DNA of 64,000 nucleotides, taken from SZUA-430 sp034440175 (GTDB lineage Bacteria > Pseudomonadota > Alphaproteobacteria > Micropepsales > Micropepsaceae). A program made the translations under genes and the position numbers. The stretch covers positions 1-64,000 of the forward strand of contig JAWXBO010000136.1 of the NCBI GenBank assembly GCA_034440175.1, written 5' to 3'. The notes under the pieces were generated by a model that saw only the letters and a program-made list of their open reading frames with translations, was not told the origin of the DNA and did not search any database. How positions within the stretch are numbered: the first letter of the stretch is position 1; each line of letters starts with the position of its first letter. Positions 7,333 through 15,226 of this stretch are shown here, one piece after another.

Positions 7333-9696
7333 TCACCCGCACCGTGAGTGGCCGCAACTCAGGCAAGTGTCGCAACCCTCAATGCGCGTGAGGCTGGGAC
7401 TGCTGCAGCGGGGACAAAACTTGAAGGATTGGGTCAGCGCCCCGGTACTAAAAGACGCAGCGCTAACCGGTGCAGCCTCGCCGCGCGTAAATTCAGGCCC
7501 GCTGGGAAGGCGTTCTGCGATGCTCGCGGCCTTCGGCTGCGGGCTTGTATCCAATCCGGGCCTCGACAAGAAATTGATTGCAATCATGTGCTCCTCGATG
7601 ACACCACCGATCGCCGCCAAAAGCGACGGCACGTATTGCCGGTTCACCCACTGACCACCGCGCGGATCGAACACGGCCTTCAACTCATCCACCACAAATG
7701 AAACGTCGCCGCCGCGCCGGAACACGGCGCTGATCATGCGTGTCAACGCCACCGTCCACGCGTAATGCTCCATGTTCTTGGAGTTGATGAAAATCTCGAA
7801 CGGCCGCCGCCGGCCGCCTTCGACGATATCGTTGAGCGTGATGTACATGGCATGATCGGATTCAGGCCAGCGCACCTTGTAGGTCGATCCGGGCAGCGCC
7901 TCTGGCCGGTCCAGCGGGCGGGTCATGTAGACCACGCCGCCCTCTCCCGACACGGGTTTTAGGCGCGGTAAGACTTCTACCGGAGCAGGCTTTTGCACAT
8001 CATCGATGCTCAAAATAGAACCGGTAATGTCGTTCGGCCTCCACGTCGTGCAACCTTTGCAACCTGTTTCGTACGCCCTCAAATAGATGTCCTTGAAGGC
8101 GTCGAATGAAATATCGGCGGGGCAATTGACGGTTTTCGAAATTGAGCTATCGACATATTTCTGGGTCGCGGCTTGCACCGCGATATGTGCGCCGGGTGTC
8201 AGGTTTTGAGCATTGACAAAGTAATCGGGAAGTTTTTGCGCGCCGAACATCGTGCGGTAAAGTCGGTAGGCATAGTCTTCGACAAGCTCGTCGGTCTTCT
8301 CGCCGTTTTCACGCGTGATTTTGCGCTTGTAGCTGTAGGCAAACACAGGCTCGATCCCGCTCGAAACGTTTTCGGCCAGCAATGATATCGTGCCGGTGGG
8401 TGCAATCGAGGTCAAAAGAGCATTGCGAACCCCGTGATCAGCAATCGCCCCGCGAATATCGGCGTCAACACTGCGTAGTGTTGGACCCGCCAAATACTTG
8501 TCTTGCACAAACAGCGGAAACGGTCCCTTCTCTGCCGCCAGCTCATTCGAAGCTGAATAAGCAGCGCGCTGAATTTTCTTGAACCACCGTTCGATCAGCG
8601 CCACCGACTCTGTACTGCCGTAGGTGGACCGGCACATGATCAGCGCGTCTGCAAGGCCGGTCACGCCCAATCCGATGCGCCGCTTGGACTTTGCTTCGCG
8701 TTCTTGTTGCGGCAGCGGATAATTCGAAACATCGATCACATCATCCAAAAACCGCACGGCAATGCGGGTGATCGCATCAAGCTCATTCTCGTCGAGCCGC
8801 CCGGTTTCGCTGAACGGGTCCTTGACCAATTTCACCAAATTGATCGAGCCCAGCAAGCACGCCCCATAGGGAGGCAAAGGCTGCTCACCACAGGGGTTGG
8901 TTGCCGCAATGCGCTCGGCGTACCAAAGATTGTTTCGTTCATTGATGCGGTCGATGAAAATCACGCCGGGCTCTGCATAGGCGTAGGTCGACGCCATAAT
9001 CCGGTCCCAAAGGCCGCGCGCAGAAACGGTGCGGTAGATTTTGCCGTCAAACACAAGGTCCCACGCCAAATCTTCTTTGACGGCACTCATGAATTTGTCG
9101 GTCACCAGCACCGACAGATTAAAGTTTCTCAAGCGGTGTTTGTCGCGCTTGGCTTCAATGAAGGCCTCGATGTCGGGATGATCGCACCGCAGCGTCGCCA
9201 TCATCGCGCCTCGACGCGAGCCCGCCGACATAATCGTACGGCACATCGCATCCCAAACATCCATGAATGACACCGGGCCTGAGGCGTCAGCCCCGACCCG
9301 CGCCACTTCTGCCCCTGTCGGACGCAGAGTTGAAAAATCGTGCCCAATGCCGCCGCCTTGCTGCATTGTCAACGCCGCTTCTTTCAAGCTGTCGAAGATA
9401 CCGCTCATATCGTCCGGGATCGTTCCCATGACAAAGCAGTTGAACAGTGTGACGGCGCGCCCAGATCCCGCACCAGCCAATACGCGCCCTGCCGGCAGAA
9501 ACCGGTGCTCTTGCAAAATACGTAGGAACTCGTCGCGCCACCGTGACCGCACCTCTGGCCGCTCCGCCAGTGCAACGGCCCCGGCGACGCGCGCCCACGT
9601 ATCACGCATCTCGTCGTCGCCACGCGCAACACCCGGCCCCTTCAGCCGGTACTTCAAATTCCAGATCTGATGCGAGATATCCTGGTACGATTCCAT
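7333..9696 (-). CDS. nrdJ: Adenosylcobalamin-dependent (class II) ribonucleotide reductase
   Basis: Reduces ribonucleotides to deoxyribonucleotides using an AdoCbl-generated thiyl radical, without oxygen or an R2 subunit. Seen: the first active-site cysteine in FNCFVMGTIPDD (near 87), the signature NPCGEQPLPPYGACLLGS with the radical cysteine and glutamate (near 267-284), and the C-terminal redox pair region GCKGCTTWRPN. A TSCPD domain (NDIVEGGRRRPFEIFI region) and a terminal zinc-ribbon-like CPRC...CDTCLSCG follow. About 787 residues with ATG at 9696; an upstream extension is not conserved. The enzyme needs B12, linking it to the adenosyltransferase at 26.6 kb. Confidence 0.93.
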   Translation of the reverse strand: MESYQDISHQIWNLKYRLKGPGVARGDDEMRDTWARVAGAVALAERPEVRSRWRDEFLRILQEHRFLPAGRVLAGAGSGRAVTLFNCFVMGTIPDDMSGIFDSLKEAALTMQQGGGIGHDFSTLRPTGAEVARVGADASGPVSFMDVWDAMCRTIMSAGSRRGAMMATLRCDHPDIEAFIEAKRDKHRLRNFNLSVLVTDKFMSAVKEDLAWDLVFDGKIYRTVSARGLWDRIMASTYAYAEPGVIFIDRINERNNLWYAERIAATNPCGEQPLPPYGACLLGSINLVKLVKDPFSETGRLDENELDAITRIAVRFLDDVIDVSNYPLPQQEREAKSKRRIGLGVTGLADALIMCRSTYGSTESVALIERWFKKIQRAAYSASNELAAEKGPFPLFVQDKYLAGPTLRSVDADIRGAIADHGVRNALLTSIAPTGTISLLAENVSSGIEPVFAYSYKRKITRENGEKTDELVEDYAYRLYRTMFGAQKLPDYFVNAQNLTPGAHIAVQAATQKYVDSSISKTVNCPADISFDAFKDIYLRAYETGCKGCTTWRPNDITGSILSIDDVQKPAPVEVLPRLKPVSGEGGVVYMTRPLDRPEALPGSTYKVRWPESDHAMYITLNDIVEGGRRRPFEIFINSKNMEHYAWTVALTRMISAVFRRGGDVSFVVDELKAVFDPRGGQWVNRQYVPSLLAAIGGVIEEHMIAINFLSRPGLDTSPQPKAASIAERLPSGPEFTRGEAAPVSAASFSTGALTQSFKFCPRCSSPSLTRIEGCDTCLSCGHSRCG

Positions 9697-9832
9697 CGAT
9701 CTGCTTACCCTGTGCGCGCAATTGAGCAATCTAGCCTATCGCATCGCATCGTACAAGAATTTGTTCTCTCTATGTTCGACAATCCGTACGCTAAACTATT
9801 GCAGAAATTAACGAATTGGACCCACCGCCATT

Positions 9833-10567
9833 TTAGACTGCTGAAGGTTTAAATCCGCCTTCTACCAGCAAGCGCTTGGTAGCGTCTTCAAGCTGCCGCT
9901 CCAGTTCAGTCATGAAATTCTGCCGCTTCATGCCAGGCGGAATGGCAGGCAGGAACTCGACCACAATGCGGCCAGCCTTCGGCCAAGTACCTTTTCGCGG
10001 CCAATAAAGCCCTGAATTCAGGGCGATGGGTATGCATGGCACTTCAAGCGCCACATACAGCGCCGCTACGCCCGGTTTGTAGTCAGTCGTTTCGCCAGGA
10101 AGTTTGCGCGTACCTTCAGGAAAAATCACGACCGGACGTCCGGCCAGCAAACGATCTTTCGCCGCTTTGATCATCTCGCGCAGCGCCGACGCATGTCCGT
10201 ACCGGTCGATGACGATCATTTCATTTTTTTGGGCATACCAGCCATAAACCGGCACCTTCAGAAGCTCGCGCTTCATGACTATAGCAGGATCCTTCAGCAA
10301 GACATGCTGCGCAATCGTTTCCCACATCGACAGGTGTTTGGCGGCATAGATGGCAGGGCCCCGGGGTACATTCTCACGTCCGCGCACTTCATAATCCAGT
10401 CCAACAATATGCTTGAGTCCCCAAAAACTGACTCCCGCCCAAATCTCCATACCCAGCGTGACGGCCCGCCGTGGCATCAGCAACGCCGGCAGCCAGACAA
10501 GATTGAACAAGATCGACCATGTCCAAAAGAAAACCTGGAACAATAATGCGCGCAAACTAGAGCTCAC
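9833..10567 (-). CDS. plsC: 1-acyl-sn-glycerol-3-phosphate acyltransferase family protein (PlsC)
   Basis: Acylates lysophosphatidic acid or a related lyso-lipid at the inner membrane. An N-terminal hydrophobic segment (about 8-31) is followed by the acyltransferase block I KHLSMWET. There the usual H-x4-D appears as H-x4-E, as in many alphaproteobacterial members. Block III FPEGTR lies near 149-154. It is the last gene of the minus-strand ftsE-ftsX-gmhB-DUF218-plsC block and overlaps its upstream neighbour by ATGA. It could be the general PlsC or an OlsA-type enzyme completing ornithine lipids; the sequence alone does not decide. Confidence 0.88.
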   Translation of the reverse strand: MSSSLRALLFQVFFWTWSILFNLVWLPALLMPRRAVTLGMEIWAGVSFWGLKHIVGLDYEVRGRENVPRGPAIYAAKHLSMWETIAQHVLLKDPAIVMKRELLKVPVYGWYAQKNEMIVIDRYGHASALREMIKAAKDRLLAGRPVVIFPEGTRKLPGETTDYKPGVAALYVALEVPCIPIALNSGLYWPRKGTWPKAGRIVVEFLPAIPPGMKRQNFMTELERQLEDATKRLLVEGGFKPSAV

Positions 10568-11271
10568 TTTGGCGCTAAAACCGTTTGCGGCGCATCGTCC
10601 GTGGGCGGCATGCCGGGTGCTGCTTCAATTGTAGCGGTGCCCGGCACTGGCGCAGGCTTGGTCCAAAGTCCCGACGCAGCCGCGACGCGGACTGTGGCTG
10701 CAAGATACTTCAGATACTCACCCGCCAGCACGCCGGTGGTGTACGGTTCACGCCACCATTCGCTCAAATGCACATCATCGGGAAACACCGGGTAAGCCAC
10801 GAACTCAGTCTCAGGCAGCACGGCTTGAAGTTCCAATAAGCTGCGCGGCATATGATAGCTCGCAGTAACGATGATCACGGTGCGATACTTGTGCTCGCTG
10901 ACCCAAGCCGAAGTTTCCCCGGCGTTACCGATTGTATTTTCAGCACTCCGCCCAAGATCAACGCAGCACAAAGCACGCCGTGATAGTCCGCCGACAGCAT
11001 CGAACAGCTCCGCCCGCGTTGTGTCGGTATGTACTCCTGAAATCAGCAGTCGTGCACCCTTGCCCTGATCCAAGAGCTCTAGGGCCGCTTGCAACCGCCC
11101 CTCGCCGCCGGTCAAGGCCACGATCGCATCCGCACGGCCCGGATCCGAAGACGTGCGCGCAAGCGACCAAACAAAAACGGGAAAGCCAAGCACTGCAACG
11201 ACGAAGGCCGCCACGGCCACACGAAACACGAGGCCGATCCATGCCCATCGTCTTGAAATTTCGTGCCGCAA
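10564..11271 (-). CDS. YdcF/DUF218 (ElyC/SanA-type) membrane protein
   Basis: A 235-residue protein with one N-terminal membrane helix (about 12-35) and a DUF218 domain: ADAIVALTGGEGRLQAALELL, LLISGVHTDTTRAEL and the conserved TASYHMPRS. Relatives (ElyC, SanA) affect peptidoglycan or envelope integrity at low temperature or under vancomycin stress; the biochemical activity is unresolved. Two bases separate it from the upstream gmhB-like stop and it overlaps plsC by four bases, so it belongs to the division/envelope operon. Confidence 0.85.
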   Translation of the reverse strand: MRHEISRRWAWIGLVFRVAVAAFVVAVLGFPVFVWSLARTSSDPGRADAIVALTGGEGRLQAALELLDQGKGARLLISGVHTDTTRAELFDAVGGLSRRALCCVDLGRSAENTIGNAGETSAWVSEHKYRTVIIVTASYHMPRSLLELQAVLPETEFVAYPVFPDDVHLSEWWREPYTTGVLAGEYLKYLAATVRVAAASGLWTKPAPVPGTATIEAAPGMPPTDDAPQTVLAPK

Positions 11272-11273
11272 CT

Positions 11274-11819
11274 CTAATTCTCCGTAAGCATGGCCTCGAC
11301 GGCCGCATATAAATCATCATAAACCTCCACCGGCAAAATGTCCTCCGGTAAGCCTTTTGCCTGCAATTCTGCGCCTTTTCCCGTGCGAACCAAGATGCGT
11401 TTGATACCCAGCGCCTTGCCAGCCTGCAGATCTCTCAGTTGGTCGCCCACCAATACAGCGTCATGAGGCGCCATACGAAAATGCGCCAGTGCCTCCCGTA
11501 GCATTCCCGGTCTGGGTTTTCGTCGTTCATGCTGCGACCAGGGCGGCTCGATACACGTGAGCAGCAAATCAACACGCCCGCCCTCTCGCAATAGTTCATC
11601 GCGCAGTTTTTCGTTAATCCGCTCGAGCATCTCCCTCGTAAACACACCACGCCCGACGCCCCCCTGATTGCTCACAACTGCAACCTTGATGCCGGATTTG
11701 TTCAGCCGTGCACACGCTTTGGCCGCTCGCGCGATCAACTGGAGTTCGCCGGGGTGTTTCACATAGTCGACCCGGTCCTCGTTCAGCACCCCGTCTCGAT
11801 CAAGCAAGGCAAGTTTCAT
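11274..11819 (-). CDS. HAD-IIIA hydrolase, GmhB/HisB-N-like phosphatase
   Basis: A 181-residue HAD phosphatase. Motif I LLDRDGVLNED is at the N-terminus, motif II VVSNQGGVGRG near 46-56, the conserved lysine in RRKPRPGM, and motif IV VLVGDQLRDLQAGKALG. These resemble D-glycero-D-manno-heptose-1,7-bisphosphate 7-phosphatase. No other heptose gene is in the window, so the substrate is inferred by similarity only. ATG at 11819 overlaps the ftsX stop (ATGA); a longer frame upstream is antisense-like and unlikely. Position between ftsX and a DUF218 gene suggests an envelope role. Confidence 0.8.
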   Translation of the reverse strand: MKLALLDRDGVLNEDRVDYVKHPGELQLIARAAKACARLNKSGIKVAVVSNQGGVGRGVFTREMLERINEKLRDELLREGGRVDLLLTCIEPPWSQHERRKPRPGMLREALAHFRMAPHDAVLVGDQLRDLQAGKALGIKRILVRTGKGAELQAKGLPEDILPVEVYDDLYAAVEAMLTEN

Positions 11820-12709
11820 GGCATCCGGCCAAGCACGCGCAGCACCGTGAAACGCGCGGTCATCATCGCGATCAGCCCCATAGCCGCGGGTACAAACAGC
11901 AACCACAAATAATAAAGGGGCGAGCTGACCAGTTGTGGCAAATATTGTGCAGCGACCGGCGATTCACGGCCATCCCAAAAAAAGCTGCTCCCGATGAGTG
12001 TGAAGGCCGCAATCACAAGGCCGATGAGTCCACCCCGAATCCCAAGCCACAAAAAATGACGTTGGAATTCGCTGGCGATAAACACATCGCGCGCACCAAT
12101 CATGTGCACAACCTCGACAATCTCACGATGTGTTTGCAAGCCCGCTTGCGTTGCAAAAATCACAATAGCAAACGTGGCAAGCGCGATCAGCAGCAACACC
12201 GACCAACCGACGGCTTCCGACGATGCAGCAAACCCTGCGAGCTCAGCATTCCATCGCTTGTGATCATCAAGATGAGCACCCGGCACACTATCAGCTAGTG
12301 CGCGCGCCAAACCTTCAAGCTCGACTTGCTGCCCGGGTGTCAAAGTCACCTCGATCAGTTGTGGCATAGGCAGACCTTCAAGTGCTTTGCCATCACCAAG
12401 CCATGGTTCGAGCAACGCTTTTGCGTCGTCACTGGTAAGTGGTTTGGCAGAAAAAATTCCCGGCCACTGGCTGACCAGTCGAACTGCCTCTTTCAGTTGG
12501 TCTGCCGGCGAAATTTGCGGCGACGGCAATAGCTGAACGGTCAAGGATCCAGACAGACCGTCAGTCCATTCCGAAGCGAGCCGGCTCAGTGTCAAAACAC
12601 CGCCCAGGGCTAGACACGCCAAGAAGCTCATCACGGCGACAATCGTGTGCAGAGTTGCACCCGACGCGCTGTCTGCCGGCATCAACCCCGTTGGAGCATG
12701 GCTGCTCAC
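11816..12709 (-). CDS. ftsX: Cell division protein FtsX
   Basis: Integral membrane partner of FtsE; together they form a type VII ABC-like machine that activates peptidoglycan hydrolases at the septum rather than transporting a substrate. Four hydrophobic segments are visible: one near residues 22-42 and three C-terminal (around 170-195, 215-240 and 265-290). A periplasmic domain separates the first two. The segment EIVEVVHMIGARDVFIASEFQ between helices 2 and 3 is the typical coupling region. It overlaps ftsE by four bases. Confidence 0.9.
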   Translation of the reverse strand: MSSHAPTGLMPADSASGATLHTIVAVMSFLACLALGGVLTLSRLASEWTDGLSGSLTVQLLPSPQISPADQLKEAVRLVSQWPGIFSAKPLTSDDAKALLEPWLGDGKALEGLPMPQLIEVTLTPGQQVELEGLARALADSVPGAHLDDHKRWNAELAGFAASSEAVGWSVLLLIALATFAIVIFATQAGLQTHREIVEVVHMIGARDVFIASEFQRHFLWLGIRGGLIGLVIAAFTLIGSSFFWDGRESPVAAQYLPQLVSSPLYYLWLLFVPAAMGLIAMMTARFTVLRVLGRMP

Positions 12710-13407
12710 GCGCGCTTACCCTCGCTCAGAAGGTGATCATGCGCCACCCCGGTCGTCAGTCGCCCCTCGCCCAGCCGGAAAATGCGCGTCGAAGGCAGAC
12801 GCTCAAGGATGCGTTGATCATGCGTCGCGATCATGACGCAAGTGCCCAACCGGTTCAGTTCTATGAACAACCTAATGATGCGCGCACCAATTTCTGGATC
12901 GACGTTGCCCGTCGGTTCGTCGGCAAGCAGCAATTCAGGCTTGGCCACTACCGCACGGGCGATCGCGACGCGTTGTTTCTCACCGCCCGACAGCGTTGCA
13001 GGCTTTGCGTTCAATCTGTTTCCAAGGCCAACCCACAGGAGTAATTCCTCAACTTCCGCCCGAAAATGCGATTCGTCCTCCCCCGTCACTAGACGTGGCA
13101 GCGAGACATTTTCGAATACGGTCAAGTGCTCGAGAAGCCGGAAGTCTTGGAACACCACGCCGATCCGGTGCCGAAGCGCCGGCAGCTCATCCCGGGGGGT
13201 AGAGGCGATATCCCGTCCAAACATGGAAATTGCACCACGCGACGGCCTCTCGGCCAGATAGATAAGTTTGAGCAAGGACGTCTTGCCTGCACCAGACGGT
13301 CCGGTTAGTAAATGAAATGACCCTTTCTCAAGTGAGAAGGAGATGTCGCGCAGAACTTCGGGTCCCAGCCCGTATCTCATTCCGACATTCTCGAAGCGAA
13401 CCACCAA
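12706..13407 (-). CDS. ftsE: Cell division ATP-binding protein FtsE
   Basis: Cytoplasmic ABC ATPase driving FtsX. Walker A GPSGAGKTS, signature LSGGEKQRVAIARA, Walker B LLLADEPTGN and the switch histidine in IATHDQRIL are all intact. The start codon is non-ATG: TTG at 13407 or GTG at 13404, with AGAAGGA just upstream on the minus strand. It is the first gene of the operon ftsE-ftsX-gmhB-like-DUF218-plsC. The 109-base gap to the divergent zinc-ribbon gene should hold promoters for both directions. Confidence 0.93.
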   Translation of the reverse strand: MVVRFENVGMRYGLGPEVLRDISFSLEKGSFHLLTGPSGAGKTSLLKLIYLAERPSRGAISMFGRDIASTPRDELPALRHRIGVVFQDFRLLEHLTVFENVSLPRLVTGEDESHFRAEVEELLLWVGLGNRLNAKPATLSGGEKQRVAIARAVVAKPELLLADEPTGNVDPEIGARIIRLFIELNRLGTCVMIATHDQRILERLPSTRIFRLGEGRLTTGVAHDHLLSEGKRA

Positions 13408-13516
13408 TTAATCCTTCTGGGTTAATGGTTTAGGAAAATGTATTGTGATCGCCCTTGCTTGCAGCTGCAAAAGCATTATGCCAAAAACCAAGAATCGAAA
13501 CGGGCCATAGCCTGGA

Positions 13517-14284
13517 ATGATAATAACCTGTCCACACTGCGCAACTCGTTATCTTCTCGAGGCTGGAACGGTACGGCCTCCTGGCCGGCAGGTCCGCTGT
13601 GCCCGTTGCCAACACATGTGGTTCCAGGAGCCCAGCCAGGATCTGCCGACGCCAATACCAATTCCCGTTGAGGAGCCAGCCTATACGGGCCCGATTACTG
13701 ATCGATCACGTATGCTGGGGCCGCCACCGGCGGAACCAGCAATGCACTCTCTACCTCGTTTCGAGGCACCGTCACCACCCAAATCATTCGAGGCACTTTC
13801 CGCCTCGCAGGACTCAATGTCGGCGCAATTTAGCAACCGGCGGCGTGAGCGTTCGCGGGGAATGACTGGGTTAGTGATTGTATTGGCGTCCTTTGCACTG
13901 TTTCTCTTGGTTTTTTTGTCTCTGCCAAACGAGATCGCAACATATTGGCCACAAACGGCGAGTCTCTATAATGCGCTTGGCTACGAAGTAAACAAAAGCG
14001 GCTTCAGGATCGTGGCCACCCAAACACAAGAACTAGCCAACTCGATCCCCATCATTGTTATCAAAGGACAAATCATCAACGAAACCGGGAGAGAGCTCAC
14101 CGTCCCCAGTGTCAGACTTTCAATACGCGACCGCGCCGGCCGTGAACTTCACAACTGGATTGTTCGTGCCGACCAAGACCGCCTGGGTCCTCGTGGCGAA
14201 GGTTCATTCAGCGCTCGTCTGGAAAGCCCACCCGCTGACGCCTATGACCTGGAAGTTCGCTTCGCCCGGGAAGGTGAGCAGTGA
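13517..14284 (+). CDS. MJ0042-type zinc-ribbon single-pass membrane protein (DUF3426-like)
   Basis: Residues 1-35 form an MJ0042 zinc ribbon (CPHC at 5-8, CARC at 28-31). A proline-rich linker, one membrane helix (about 117-136) and a roughly 110-residue beta-rich C-terminal domain follow, the last with VIKGQIINETGRELTVPSV as in DUF3426 proteins. Function unknown; the layout places the zinc ribbon in the cytoplasm and the beta domain outside. It is divergent from ftsE and overlaps the hpt start by GTGA. This arrangement with hpt and a CpdR-like receiver is a recurring alphaproteobacterial neighbourhood. Confidence 0.75.
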   Translation: MIITCPHCATRYLLEAGTVRPPGRQVRCARCQHMWFQEPSQDLPTPIPIPVEEPAYTGPITDRSRMLGPPPAEPAMHSLPRFEAPSPPKSFEALSASQDSMSAQFSNRRRERSRGMTGLVIVLASFALFLLVFLSLPNEIATYWPQTASLYNALGYEVNKSGFRIVATQTQELANSIPIIVIKGQIINETGRELTVPSVRLSIRDRAGRELHNWIVRADQDRLGPRGEGSFSARLESPPADAYDLEVRFAREGEQ

Positions 14285-14820
14285 TCACCGATTTTCAGCT
14301 TGAACCCTTATTTTCCGCCAGCGCAATTGCTACGCGCCTCACATCTCTCGCGGGCGAGATAGCAGTTCAAATGCCCCCCGAATTTGTTGCCATAGCCGTA
14401 CTAAAGGGCAGTTTTGTTTTTGCAGCCGATCTCGTTCGGGCCCTCGCCGCCAAACAAATCAATCCGGAAGTCGATTTCATGACTTTGGCAAGTTACGGCG
14501 CGCAAACTGTGTCTTCAGGCAACGTGCGGCTATTGCGTGATGCCGAAATCGGTGTTGAAAATAAAAATGTTCTGCTGATCGACGATATACTGGACAGCGG
14601 GCGCACGCTGCAATTTGCACGGAATCATTTGTTGGCCCGCGGCGCAAAATCGGCAAAGGTATGCGTGCTTCTGGATAAAACAGCGTCAAGACAGCCAAAA
14701 CCGGAAATTCTTGCGGATTTTATAGGCTTTTCCTGTCCTCAGGTGTTTGTCGCGGGGTATGGAATGGACTACGCCCACAAATGTCGCGGATTGCCTTTTG
14801 TTGCTATTTTGTGTCAGTAG
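14281..14820 (+). CDS. hpt: Hypoxanthine phosphoribosyltransferase
   Basis: Purine salvage enzyme making IMP (and GMP) from the base and PRPP. The PRPP-binding loop VLLIDDILDSGRTL is at about 97-110, and AVLKGSFVFAADLVRAL and a final DYAHKCRGLPFVAIL (purine-binding hood) are present. Length 179 is typical. It starts with GTG overlapping the preceding stop by four bases, implying coupled translation. A receiver-domain gene follows after 19 bases. Confidence 0.92.
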   Translation: MITDFQLEPLFSASAIATRLTSLAGEIAVQMPPEFVAIAVLKGSFVFAADLVRALAAKQINPEVDFMTLASYGAQTVSSGNVRLLRDAEIGVENKNVLLIDDILDSGRTLQFARNHLLARGAKSAKVCVLLDKTASRQPKPEILADFIGFSCPQVFVAGYGMDYAHKCRGLPFVAILCQ

Positions 14821-14839
14821 CGAATCTGGATAAAATTTG

Positions 14840-15226
14840 ATGGCCAAAATCCTGATCGCAGAGAATGAGCTGGCGCTCAGGGAATTTATTGCCCGTGGGC
14901 TGGAACAACGACGCCATAAGGTAACAATGGCACAAGACGGCTCGGATGCTATCGATCATCTGAAGAAGTCAAAATACGATTTGCTGCTGACCGACATCGA
15001 CATGCCGATCATGGATGGCATTGCTCTCGCGCTAACCGCTGGACGCGACTACCCAAAAATGAAAATTATCATCATGTCCGGGCACGAGCATCAGATTGAA
15101 CGCGCCCAAGGTCTCAATGATCTCGTCTATCGCGTGGTCTCCAAGCCCTTTACGATTGCAAAGATTTGCGAAGTTGTCGATGACGTCATAACGGCAAAGA
15201 AACCCAGCTCAAAATCGTCTGAGTAA
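14840..15226 (+). CDS. CpdR-like single-domain response regulator
   Basis: A 128-residue stand-alone receiver: phospho-acceptor Asp52 in LLLTDIDMPIMDG, the switch Ser in IIIMSGHEHQ, and Lys102 in VVSKPF. In Caulobacter, CpdR targets ClpXP and controls cell-cycle proteolysis. The gene position next to hpt and the ftsE block supports the assignment, but it is by similarity. The acidic pocket reads ENE (residues 8-10) where EDD is usual, so one metal-binding Asp is Asn. Start ATG at 14840 (a TTG lies just before). The last 18 bases overlap the convergent TIGR02302 gene. Confidence 0.75.
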   Translation: MAKILIAENELALREFIARGLEQRRHKVTMAQDGSDAIDHLKKSKYDLLLTDIDMPIMDGIALALTAGRDYPKMKIIIMSGHEHQIERAQGLNDLVYRVVSKPFTIAKICEVVDDVITAKKPSSKSSE

